From Adiantum capillus-veneris (taxonomy: Eukaryota > Streptophyta > Polypodiopsida > Polypodiales > Pteridaceae): a stretch of DNA of 64,000 bases. The notes beneath the pieces are model-generated. The model made no database searches and was not told the origin of the DNA. It saw nothing but the letters and a program-made list of their open reading frames with translations. This document shows, piece by piece, positions 10,546 through 20,063 of the stretch. The stretch covers positions 143,676,734 to 143,740,733 of the forward strand of contig CM043958.1 of assembly GCA_014529385.2 (NCBI GenBank), written 5' to 3'. Position 1 is the first letter of the stretch. Every line of letters starts with the position of its first letter. The position numbers were made by a program, and so were the translations under genes.

Positions 10546-11093
10546 TAAGATTATCCTATGACCAGATTTGTTACAGGCTCCCTCCCTACTGCACGTCAAA
10601 CTCTAGGTCAGTCGGCTAGTGTGCTCTGAGCCTCAAGTGGCAACTAGGTGAGACACCAAGCCCGCGAGAGAGATATGGTTTTAAATTGAGTACTCCCTTT
10701 TAACTAGTATGCTACTACCATTGTCAATTCCCCTCTCCCACATGAAAAAAATAATCTACTGACGGGGGCAAACTAGGCTTGAAGCCAAGAAAACACTGAG
10801 CAAACTTATTTTCAAAAGCCAAGAGGAGGAGGAGGAGGAGGAATTGAGGCATCGCTCTACAGCTCATCATCAACAGAGCAGCAAAAAAATAAACCAGGGG
10901 GGCAAGAGAATCTTAGATGCGCTATTTTGCATCGATACGGAGCTCGATCTGCTGATGGTGGGGTTTGCAGAGCTAGAAAAAACCTAGGTTTAATGTAATC
11001 CCACCTACAAATTTTGGTATTTACCTCTAAAAGTTAAATTTGAACTTGAGAAAACCTACAACCTATAGAGAAAGTTAGTGTAAAAACCTTGAA

Positions 11094-11222
11094 CCCTAGC
11101 ATTGCCTTGGTCGACATGTATGCCAAATGTGGTGCACTTCATAAAGCGCAAAAAGTGCTCTCAATGAGCTTAATCTAAGGGATGTCCTCTCTTGGAATGC
11201 ACTCATTGTGGGATATGCCTAC
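11094..11222 (+). pseudogene. PPR gene fragment 1 (in Helitron)
   Basis: Encodes LVDMYAKCGALHKAQKVL, and after a one-base frameshift NLRDVLSWNALIVGYAY. Together these are the L and S motifs of a plant PLS-type pentatricopeptide-repeat protein, an organelle RNA-binding or editing factor. Only about one and a half repeats remain, with no start codon, and the frame is broken. It is a captured or decayed fragment, not a gene. Confidence 0.82.
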
Positions 11223-11234
11223 ACATGAGTAGAA

Positions 11235-11240
11235 TATCAT

Positions 11241-11268
<28 letters not shown>
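11235..11268. repeat. (GA)n microsatellite between opposed PPR fragments
   Basis: About 16 GA units, followed by GGGATGGAG. PPR fragments 1 and 2 face each other across it. Confidence 0.95.
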
Positions 11269-11271
<3 letters not shown>

Positions 11272-11298
11272 TGGAGCTGATGGACGAGAAGCAATAGG

Positions 11299-11427
11299 TG
11301 GGGCAGCCGCTCTCTTGGCCCTACCCAAGTTAGGCATATCCCGCAATCATTGCATTCCAAGAGACGACATCCTACACAGAAAACTTCTCAAGCACTTTTA
11401 GTGCTTTCTGAAGTGCACCACATTTGG

Positions 11428-11431
<4 letters not shown>
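11299..11431 (-). pseudogene. PPR gene fragment 2 (inverted, in Helitron)
   Basis: On the minus strand: HAKCGALQKALKVLEKFSV, stop, DVVSWNAMIAGYA, stop, LG, stop, GQE. The three stops sit where R and two Q residues are usual (RDVVSW, YAQLGQGQE), so they look like point changes. It covers the same part of the PPR protein as fragment 1 but lies on the other strand, which makes a short inverted repeat of coding fragments. Confidence 0.8.
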
Positions 11432-11514
<83 letters not shown>

Positions 11515-11523
11515 GGGGGGGGG
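11431..11523. repeat. Compound (GT)n(GA)n(G)n microsatellite
   Basis: GT to about 11,497, GA to about 11,513, then a G run to 11,523. The same GT-then-GA order occurs at 13,999-14,041 and 32,017-32,090. Confidence 0.95.
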
Positions 11524-11908
11524 CTACCACTACTGTTGTCGATTCCCATCCCCCACATGATGAAAACAATCTACTGACGAGGGCAAACTAGGCTTGAAGC
11601 TAGGAAAACACAGAGCAAACTCAATTTCAAAATCCAAGAGGAGGAGGAGGAGGAATTGAGGCATCGCTCTACAACTCATCACCAACGGAGCAACAGACAA
11701 ATAAACAGGGGGGAAGAGAAGCTTAGATGTGCTATTTTTGCATCAATACGGATCTCTGTTGATGGTGGGGATCGCAAAGCTAGAAAAACCTAGGTTTAAT
11801 GTAATCCCACCTACTACAATTTTTGTATTTATCTCTAAATTTTAAATTTGAACTTGAGAAAACCTACAACCTGTAGAGAAACTTAGTGTAAAAACCTTGA
11901 ACCCTAGC

Positions 11909-12118
11909 ATTGCCTAGGTCGACATGTATGCCAAATTTGGTGCACTTCATAAAGCACAAAAAGTGCTTTCAATGAGCTTAATCTATGGGATATCGTCTCT
12001 TGGTGGGATATGCCTAGCTTGGGCAGGGTCAAGAAGCTCTAGGCTTTTCTCAAACAATGTGTTCAAAGTAAGGGTGTCTCTATGATGCAATCACATACGC
12101 TTGCATCTTGAGATGCTA
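11909..12118 (+). pseudogene. PPR gene fragment 3 (in Helitron)
   Basis: Encodes VDMYAKFGALHKAQKVL, then after frameshifts a remnant of DIVSW and a GQGQEAL-like remnant, ending near ITYACIL-like sequence (TCACATACGCTTGCATCTTG). It is the duplicate of fragment 1 and reaches further 3' into the next repeat. It ends about 30 bp before the Helitron 3' hairpin. A pseudogene with several frame breaks. Confidence 0.75.
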
Positions 12119-12148
12119 AGTAAGAGCAAGGGGTTTGAGAGGCCATGC

Positions 12149-12177
12149 CGCCGCCAAACGCGGCGCCGTTTTACTGG
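12149..12177 (+). other. Helitron 3' terminal hairpin and CTGG end
   Basis: CGCCGC (12,149-12,154), five-base loop CAAAC, GCGGCG (12,160-12,165), then CCGTTTTA and CTGG, with T next. The hairpin position relative to a CTRR end is that expected for Helitron termination. Confidence 0.6.
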
Positions 12178-13079
12178 TGAGTACAATCTACTTAACATAT
12201 TCTCCTTGGCAAGACATCAAACTAGTTGCAAGATTTTGAAAAAAGTATATTATTTTTCATAAGTTTTCATCCCAGGTGATATCAAGTGGTGATGGGGACA
12301 TGGAGCCTCGCCCTCAAATTGGCAGTTAGCTTCAGAAGGGTGGCACCATGTTTAACAATTGTACTATTATGTAGTTTGTTGTCTCATCCTTGAGGGGGAT
12401 TTCTAATGGGAGTGCAGTCCTTTGGTTACATGTGGCTGCCTCATGGTGGGATTGTTATGTTCTTGTTAGCTTCATTGTGTTTGGACGAAAAGGTATGAAG
12501 GATGGTTATACGTGGAAGCCTCATGGTGGGATCGTTATGTTCTTGTTAGTTTCATTGTGTTTTGATGAAAAGGTATGAAGGAAACGTTGTAATTTTTTTT
12601 TGCTTTCATGGCTCTATTTGAGCATGGATTTGATGTATGACTTTATGTTTATAGTTTATTCTCACTCATTCAGTTGAGTTGAGTGAGTATTACCAAAAAA
12701 AAACAAAGTGAAGACTTCATGATGGCCTCAAGAAGGAAACATTTTTTGTTGTGATAGATTGAGTGATTATTACAACACATTTGACATTTTAATAGAGAGA
12801 AATTATAAAGAGAGAAAGAGAGAGAGATGCATGTGTTCACGCGCGCACACACACACACTTTCATAATAAAAATGTTCAAATAAGGATAGTATGGCTTCAT
12901 TACAAAGAAACTTAAAGGGTCATGATTGCTAGCACATGTGTAAGGTTCTTTCTCATGTGTGTGTGTGTGTGTGTGAAATATCATTTAACACTGCATATTG
13001 TACCTCCCCCCTTGACAAGTGGCGAGAGGTCCTTCAAGCGGCTAGTGTTCCGTGTAGCCTCTGGCCACACAACGACCCA

Positions 13080-13116
<37 letters not shown>

Positions 13117-13479
13117 CGCTGGCCATACTAGTTAGAATTATATGGTGTGAGTTTTGCTTGAAATGATTGGAAATGTCAACAATCAAGTTAATTAGTTTGA
13201 GATCCGTGCGTTGTTGCAACCAAAGAAACATCACCTCTATTCTCTAGTGTTGTCTTCTCCTCCAAGTGGAACACTATCAATACTCTCTTTGTACCTATAT
13301 AGTCTATTGCATTTCTAAAAGTGATGCATGACACAACCTCTTGATAGATTCTAACAAAAATAATTATATGTAAGATGTTACAAAGAATTCTTTGATACCA
13401 AGCTTGGGAGCTTCTCATAGAAATTTATTTTCATGAGGTTCTAGCCCTCCTTCAATAAACTTAGGAGTGCTCTACTTTT

Positions 13480-13515
<36 letters not shown>

Positions 13516-13998
13516 CTTCTTTTGGTCTATCTTGGCCCAACAATGCCACCAAGCTTGATTATATAGATTAGATAAGTTAGCATGGTGTGAAGAGATGAAA
13601 TTTAAGAGAAACCAGTGTAATATAAAGGTTTCTTTGAAAATGGAGTGGTTCTAAAATTGGTTTTAACAATAGGAATACAATTGGATTCTATATCTTTGCT
13701 CCATTCTTTTACTTGTTTCTATCCTTGAGTCTTTCTTATGAGAAATACATAGTAGAGGTGCGCATCATAACCTCCTATATAGCAATAAGGACATCTTTCC
13801 CTTGGTCTACCTAGGGTTGAGAAAGTGCTACAAACTCAAGAAGTGCAAACTAGGTAACCCCGAAAGTTTTTAAAGATGAAGACCCATAATATAATTGTTA
13901 CACTGTGTAATTATAAAACTTTTCATGTCTAAGAGTAGAGTTGTGAATAGATTAGGCCTCATATATACTAGTATGGTTGGCCGCCTTCAGAGGCTCGT
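12178..13998. other. Intergenic stretch, tandem repeat and microsatellites only
   Basis: No coding signal. It holds an 80-bp tandem duplication (12,439-12,585), short CA/GT tracts at 12,849-12,858 and 12,958-12,975, and (GA)n at about 13,083-13,114 and 13,483-13,513. Confidence 0.7.
12439..12585 (+). repeat. 80-bp tandem duplication
   Basis: CCTCATGGTGGGATTGTTAT at 12,439 recurs 80 bases later with one change, and the copies match through AAAAGGTATGAAGGA. Confidence 0.9.

Positions 13999-14041
<43 letters not shown>
13999..14041. repeat. Compound (GT)n(GA)n next to the PLE 3' end
   Basis: GT to about 14,021 then GA to about 14,041, six bases from the 3' end of the PLE element at 14,048. Confidence 0.95.
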
Positions 14042-14047
14042 TGAGAC

Positions 14048-16089
14048 AGCTGTTTTTACATAAATAATAAGACATAATTGAACTTTTACATTCAAAAGAC
14101 AACTAGCTCCAAAGAAAGGAAAATGAAAGGTACAAAAGAAACTCAGTCTTAGAATTATATTTGTACAATGCTTATAAGAATGAAGCTTCATTCCAGTATA
14201 CAAATATCAAAAGTACTTCCCCAACAGTAGGTATAAGTGTAATCATGTGTAGAAAATTGCTTTAAGCCAAAAAAACTTTTAAGATAAGATAGAGTCCTTA
14301 CCTGCATCCGTCCAAACAAGACAACAGATACGTTAGCATTGGATGTGTTTTATAGATATCAATGGACTATATTAGTTGTTATCCATGTCTATTTTACAAA
14401 CTTTTTTAACTTAAAAGCAGAGTCCAAAGTACACATGTGTTCCATATTTTATTTTTTATTATCCCAAAGTTTATATCTCTCAAATTTTTATCATAGTAGC
14501 ATACATAGTATTATGATCAGAAGGCTGCTACCCCTTCTGATCTAAGTGTCTCATCCCTATTAAAAGCTTATCAGCCTTTTGAGTTTTTCTTCTTTGCCAG
14601 ATTAGTCAAGCTCCACTTCCATCATAAAATAGCATAAAATTCCATTAATAATTTTAAGAATATCAAACTTGTTTCTGTTTATTTAGGTTAGACTTTGAAT
14701 AGTATATGCTCATTAGGGTTCAAGGAATCCAACCACCCTACTCTTGTATGCCAAATGGGAAGAATACACTAACTACACTTCCTCTTAGTTTCAAAACAAA
14801 ATCTTGTGCCTTGTTGTTTAGCCCACCAAGTGGCCAAACTCCTAATATAAATGTGGTATTTAGCTAGAACAAAGGTTTAAACCTTGAAGCAAAAAAGAGA
14901 AGTCGCCTTGTGGGTTTTTTTTTTCTTTTTCAACAGTATCCAAACTAGTGAATGCCAATAAAGTGTAATGTAACAACCCATCAAAAGAGCGTATAGATTT
15001 CTAACAAGCAACATCAAGCACCAAAGTTTCTACCAAACCATTCCAAAATGGTACACCCTTCTAGGAGAGCCAGTTCAAATATTGCACAACCTGTATCATG
15101 TTTAGAGGCAACAACTAGTAACAGTCTAGCGACAGTAAGCAACCTGGGCATACCCCCCATCTTTAAAAAAATTTAATGAACAATATGCATACGCAGTGGG
15201 TTATCCCATCATCTAATACATCAATAGAGTAGTGTTGTATCACGCCAGTCAATTAACAAATATATTATACCTCAATTTCTAAGGTTCAATTAAAAGACAA
15301 AAAAATTAGTGAATCGTTTTTGCAAAGTTACTCAGAACCGAGTAGAAGAATCCAAATATGATACAAGTGTTATACCATACAACCAGTAATTCCACATATT
15401 TTCAAGCAAAGCCAACCCACAAAGTGGGCCTTACCAAGCTAAGCGACAGGGTACACCAACTCATAAGCCCGGGTGCATATATCATCCAAAGCTAAATATG
15501 TAAACAAGGACAAAAAAAACCAAAATACCAAGCTTAGTAAACAGTAGCCAATCTGTGTCAATTGTGTTGCAAGCTCCATGATTGGTGCAGCAGAAAGTGA
15601 ACACACACACTGTTCAAACTTTTTATGCAAGTAGAACACACACAAGGCTAAGTGAGAGGCAAAATGCACCCTCACCTCTTTAAATAGAAGAAGGTAGATC
15701 ATGATCACTCATGTTGTGTAGCGTGAAAAATCCTTATCACCCCAAGCACTGAGTAGGCCAGGTGTTGTTTCTCCTGGGGAAACAAAAAAATTTAGTTTCC
15801 TTTGATGCAATCCGGCACAATAAAGCGGAGCAGCCATAGCACCTTTAGCATGGCAAGGTAGGTGAGGCCCAATTATAGAGTAAAAGATTTTTAACCACGT
15901 TAATAGTTTCCAACTAAAAGACTTCCAACCATCATAACCCTATAGGGGTTCCTTCCCATGGTGGATACCTACTTAGTGTAGCTAAAAAAGATATAAAGCC
16001 ATATTTTAAGTGGAAATACATAGCCAAGTTGACTAGAGTAGGGGGTAGTATAGTTTTAAAAACAAAACATAAACAGAGAGATAAGTACC

Positions 16090-16091
<2 letters not shown>
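14048..16091 (-). repeat. PLE 3' region (copy B)
   Basis: 2.04 kb that aligns throughout with 25,150-27,168. A TATA-like TATTTAAAG on the minus strand near 15,680 is kept in both copies. The outer 0.8 kb (14,048-14,834) is outside the giant inverted repeat. No conserved open frame is seen in it. Confidence 0.85.

Positions 16092-16174
<83 letters not shown>
16092..16174. repeat. (GT)n microsatellite inside the PLE
   Basis: About 41 GT units between the RT stop codon and the PLE 3' region; the right-arm counterpart is 51,880-51,958, with one interruption. Confidence 0.97.
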
Positions 16175-16176
<2 letters not shown>

Positions 16177-16209
16177 CCACCCTGTCCCAAGAACCAAACA
16201 CAATGGGTC

Positions 16210-16242
16210 GATAGTAGGCCCATTGTGAATGGGTCTACTACC
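16210..16242 (-). other. Hairpin overlapping the RT stop codon
   Basis: 15-base arms (16,210-16,224 and 16,228-16,242) with a 3-base loop and two non-Watson-Crick positions. The RT stop codon (16,238-16,240) lies in the stem. It could be an RNA structure used in 3' processing or template recognition; the role is not known. Confidence 0.5.
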
Positions 16243-17194
16243 TTATTAGAGAGATGAGAATTTCATGGTTAAAGTGTAACCCAGGACAGTCATGTTGAGA
16301 GAGTGACAGTATAATTTTATCAATTATGTCACACCTTTTGAAACCATTAAGGCAATAGTTGTGTATTAGTAACTTAATATCTTCCCAAGCAAGGAGGTAG
16401 TTGGAGGAGGAGTATATAATTAAGTAAACCAGGCTGATACACGTGCTAAGAGCCACTTTTTGGGGTCTATTACTGTTCCTTTTGATGAGTTCAAAAGGTG
16501 GAAGGTTCAAGAGATCTCTTTTCCACGAAAATCTTTGGTCATACTCTCCAACACAAGGCACATGAAGAGAAACAAAAAAGTTAAGGAATTGTACTGAAGT
16601 GCAAAAAAATCCATTGGATGTAGTGAACCCTTGTACAAAAGTCAATTCAATTTTTAAGCAATTGAGATATATATGATTGATCTCTTGTGAAAAATACCTA
16701 TTGTTGATGCTCAGTATGTCATCCATACACCTGTAAGTATGTCTAAATAATGAAAGTTTATCATATTTATCTCCCATGGCTCTAAGAAACCATTTGTATT
16801 TGAAGAAGGAAAGGTATATATTACACATAAGCAGAGAGCAGGAGAAGCCCATGGGGATGCCTAGGCTTTGGTTAAAATAGTGTCCTCCAGAGAGAATGGT
16901 GCAATTATCAAGTAGCCATGATATGTTTAAACATAGCTTCTCTTCATTGAAGTGCAAGGGGTGGGTTGAGTGTGTTTTTTTAATCCATCTAGGTTTGTTG
17001 GAAAAAGAAATGTAGGAGAAACCCTTCTTCCTAGCATTAATAAAAGCTAGTTCGATAACCTGTGATAGTACATCTTTAGGCCCAAGATCTCCTTCTAAGG
17101 GAATATTCTCATAACACTGAGTAATATCTGTTGTAAAAAGATGAAAAATTTGTTTAGGGTGGTTAAGAGTAACCTCTGTAGAGTTTTTATCCAA
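16238..17194 (-). pseudogene. PLE-type reverse transcriptase, catalytic core (left arm)
   Basis: 318-residue open segment. Motif A is FTTDITQCYENIP (Asp23). The primer-grip/B region is QSLGIPMGFSCSLLMCNIYL (109-128). Motif C is YRCMDDIL (Asp158, Asp159), followed by SINNRYF and then FSWKRDLLNLPPFELIK and a thumb-like helix region. The IPMG...N.YL and R-x-x-DD-x-L pattern, with an N-terminal K-x-HK motif in the neighbouring frame, is that of Penelope-like RTs, not of LINE, Copia or Gypsy RTs. The residue before M-D-D is Cys where Tyr is usual. The frame is open and ends soon after the thumb, with no GIY-YIG domain. It is classed as a pseudogene because a frameshift near 17,200-17,225 separates it from its N-terminus. 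Confidence 0.65.
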
Positions 17195-17199
17195 AAGGG

Positions 17200-17790
17200 G
17201 TTGTAGTGTATCTGCAAAAAGTTATAGCATATTTTTTGTTTGGTGGCACAAACTAATTCAAACTCTGCTAGTATAAGGTCAAGACAAAGAGTGATATCTT
17301 TGGTAACATCCATAAAGATGCTATTTGAGGCATCAAATATCCATGTGAATTTATGTTTATGAATCTTATAGGTGTGAAAAATTATTGGTAGTATAGTATC
17401 TTGAAGAGAATAACCCAAATTTCCTAAGTGTCTCGAGATGTTATTGATAACCTCTTGTAGGGATGTGTTAAGTATTGTGAATTCCTTCCTAGAATGTGTT
17501 GTTTTGTAAGCTAGGTTTTTGCAAATCAGAGTGGGACAATTACGGCTTTTATCCATACCTACTATGACCCAGTTTTTTGATAGTTTTTTAAATTCAAGAG
17601 CCAGTTGTGGTGTAATCCAAGAGCCATCTGTAGACAACCATTTACCAGGTACATGTGACATTTTTTGGAAGATACATTTTTCCACCAGTTTTGCTAAGTC
17701 TAGTAGGATTTTCTTCTCCAGTCGGAGAGAATTGACAAGGTCAGTTAAGCTGCTAAGTAAAGCTGATAAAGCGATATATGGGTTTTTGGG
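17200..17790 (-). pseudogene. PLE-type reverse transcriptase, N-terminal (fingers) part (left arm)
   Basis: Contains NWVIVGMDKSRNCP and then FHTYKIHKHKFTWIFDASNS, which matches the K-I-HK...R-x-I...NS block (RT2a-type region) placed before motif A in Penelope-like RTs. Further upstream is LEKKILLDLAKLVEKCIF. Frameshifts at about 17,790 (from the upstream segment) and 17,200-17,225 (to the core) break the reading. Each is a single slip, so the element may be only recently dead, or the slips may be sequencing errors. Confidence 0.62.
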
Positions 17791-18182
17791 AAAGTTAGGT
17801 ATGTGATAAGCCCTTTAGTCAGGATTTTCCGGACTATAATATTTTCAATGATGCTAAGATCGCAAGTACATACATGCATACCATATGTATCAAAGTCTTT
17901 GCAAAATTTGCTAAACTGGTTACAGACACATTCAAGAATGGAGTTGTGTCCAAGAAAATCATAATTGTAGACCAAATTTTTAATTGGTTGTTGATACTTC
18001 CATCCAATAAGTACATTGTCAAGTAATTTGTGGTTACCAAAAAGTAAGTCAAAACACTCACAAAAAAGTGTCATAGGGTGTATCCAATCGAGAAGCTCAT
18101 TTTTAAAGAGACAGTGTTGTACGTAAATATAATCTCTGCCTTGAGTTGTTTTGTTGAGATACCGCCTTCCACATGGGCTCAC
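17745..18182 (-). pseudogene. PLE-type ORF, region preceding RT (left arm)
   Basis: 145-residue open segment with MHVCTCDLSIIENIIVRKI followed by LTKGLITY. This resembles the G-D-L-x-I-I-x-N...L-x-K-G block that precedes the RT in one group of Penelope-like proteins from invertebrates. It includes WIHPMTLFCECFDLLFGNH, which I do not recognise. It lies in a different frame from the next segment downstream. Confidence 0.5.
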
Positions 18183-18207
18183 AGCAACCTTGCAGGTTCA
18201 TCAATGA

Positions 18208-18661
18208 TTATAAATCAAGAAGGTGTCTGATTGGGGTGTTTCTACCTCTTCCTCTAGTGTAGCTATGAGATTTACCTTGATTAGAGGAAGAGCTAGGTGT
18301 CAAAAATGAAGTAAAAGAGTTGGGAGTAGTAAGAGAATTAGGTATTTTTAGTGAGACGGAGTCATCATCATCAATACAATGCTTGAGTAAACTAGTGATA
18401 ATCTTCACTCCTTTGTAATTAGCATAAGTGGTAACATAAATTCCAAGTTCACTAGACTTTAGTTCCTTCAAGATATCCAACATAAGCTCACAAAAGATGT
18501 ATTTGAGCAATTACTACCTGTTTAGCTTCGCTGCCCAACCAAGAACAAATAAGGGAGAGATGAAAGTCTATTGGTTTTTCGGGGAAGAGTAGGTCCAGAT
18601 GGTTGAGAATAAACCAAATGGCCTGATCAAACCACATGATACTGGATTCGCATGAAGCTTT
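18208..18661 (-). pseudogene. PLE-type ORF, upstream segment cut by Copia-2 (left arm)
   Basis: Frames with WFDQAIWFILNHLDLLFPEK, FHLSLICSWLGSEAKQ and a Ser/Asn-rich linker (TPNSFTSFLTPSSSSNQG). No domain recognised. Before Copia-2 inserted, the protein read ...CKFLDPKA (from 23,852 on) joined to SCESSIMWFDQ... here, in one frame on the minus strand. This shows the insertion hit a then-continuous reading frame. Confidence 0.5.
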
Positions 18662-18983
18662 TGTAAAGAATGAGGATGCAAGAGAGCTACACAAGACAAG
18701 CACAAAGCACACAGAGATGGAAAGCTTCTTCTTCTTCTTCACAGAAAAGAGAGTACAAAATGACTAAGTGCTAAAGCTGAAAAGTAGCACATATGTACAT
18801 GCGGTCACTAAGTGTGAACTCGCTAGAAGCGTACTAGGCTGGCACTATAAGTGTAGTCCAGCTGTAGAATCACTGGCAGAGATCCTCCGTGTCGGTCACC
18901 TAACGCACCAGTGAGTAAATGCCATAAGCGGCCAAGACCCGTAGTGGATGCCAGCTCAAGGTGTAGAGCTCGACATCTCAACA
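18662..18983 (-). repeat. 3' LTR of Copia-2 (left arm)
   Basis: 322 bp. It differs from 23,525-23,846 at four sites. The polypurine tract lies next to it, seen on the plus strand as CTCCCCCT at 18,984-18,991. Confidence 0.95.
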
Positions 18984-20063
18984 CTCCCCCTCGAGCTCTG
19001 CATGTCGCAGAGTCCAAGCATAGTCCGGAAACGTCGAAGCTTCTCAGCTCCGAGGGCCTTGGTAAAGATATCCGCTATTTGTTCCTCTGTGCTGACGTAG
19101 ACCAAGTCGATGTCGCCCGCCAACACTCGCTCTCGAACGTAGTGGTAATGGACCTCTATGTGTTTGGTCCTGGCATGGAACACTGGGTTCCTAGCCAACT
19201 GCATGCTGCTGAGATTGTCACAATGTGAAAATCTACTGGTCCACCTGCACTCCCAAGTCCTCAAGTAATGTGCGTAGCCAAGCTACCTCGCACGCCGCAA
19301 CTGCTGCACCTCTGTACTCGGCCTCTGTGCTCGATAAAGCAACCGTAGGCTGCTTTTTGCTGCTCCAAGTAACAGCAGCACTCCCAAAAGAGAACATGAA
19401 GCCACTCGTAGATCTCCTATCAACAATGCTACCTGCCCAATCTGCATCTGTATACCCATACAATGCTAATGGTGCATCTGCTGCATAGAACAATGCGTAG
19501 TCAAGAGTACCTTGCACATACCTAAGTGTGCGTCGTACTCCATCCAAATGTGGCTTCCTCGGAAGTTGCATGAACTGACTCTCCAAGCCTACTGTGTAGC
19601 TCAAGTCTGGCCTCGTGATAGTCAAGTAGATTAGACTACCCACAATCTTCCTGTACATGTTGACATCCTCAACAACATCACCCTTCTCTGCACTTAGCTT
19701 TCTATTCACATCCAAGGGAATAGAAATTGGCTTACAATCAGCCATACCATACTTTGACAACATGTCCAAAGCATACTGTCTCTGTGATAGCCATACACCC
19801 TCTGGAGTCCTGATCACTTCAATGCCAAGAAAGTAGCGCAACTCGCCTAAATCTTTCATTTCAAACTCCTGTTTGAGAAGACCCTTCACATGGTCAATCT
19901 CCATAGCATTGTCACCAACAATAATAAGGTCATCTACATATATGGTAATGACCACAATCCCCACATCACTCTCACGTACATAGAGTGAATGATCAGCATG
20001 AGCTCTCCTAAAACCAATACTGACAAGATACTTGGCAATCCTGTCATACCATGCTCTAGAGCC
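18956..20063 (-). pseudogene. Copia-2 RT C-terminal half and RNase H (left arm)
   Basis: Begins after the premature stop at about 20,061-20,063: GSRAWYDRIAKYLVSIGF, then the catalytic box VITIYVDDLIIVG (Asp pair near 19,932), DLGELRYFLGIEV, GSLIYLTITRPDLSY, and RNase H with YTDADWAGSIVDRRSTSGF and ALSSTEAEYRGAAVA. A stop after GVQVDQ (19,233) and a shift lead into the last block, HCDNLSSMQLARNPVFHART and KHIEVHYHYVRE (18,956-19,264). All catalytic acidic residues I can check are present; only the stop and the shift kill it. Confidence 0.92.

Larger units (their letters stand above)
10710..12005 (+). repeat. Direct duplication, about 810-bp offset, with (GAG)n and a PPR fragment in each copy
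   Basis: 10,710-11,200 and 11,521-12,005 align along their length, from AATCTACTGACG through CAAACTAGGCTTGAAG, the GAG-rich tract, GAATTGAGGCATCGCTCTAC, CCTAGGTTTAATGTAATCCC and the PPR piece. The insert between them holds an inverted PPR piece and a (GT)n(GA)n tract. Confidence 0.88.
7817..12177 (+). mobile_element. Candidate non-autonomous Helitron carrying PPR fragments
   Basis: The 5' end TCTATACTT follows an A (7,816), and its first 40 or so bases match two other loci that also begin exactly at TCTATA after an A. The 3' end has a perfect 6-bp GC hairpin (12,149-12,165), eight bases, then CTGG (12,174-12,177) before a T (12,178). This fits Helitron rules (TC start, subterminal hairpin, CTRR end, insertion between A and T). 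No Rep/helicase gene is present, so it would need a helper. Inside are poly-C, several (GA)n or (CT)n tracts, tandem duplications and PPR fragments close to the 3' end. That these two ends belong together is an inference from spacing and orientation. Confidence 0.6.

Noticed and set aside
11350-11577. Cys-Val and Thr-His repeat proteins over GT/CA tracts (also at 12.9, 16, 27.1, 36, 40.8 and 51.9 kb)
   Set aside because: Translated (GT)n microsatellites, not genes.
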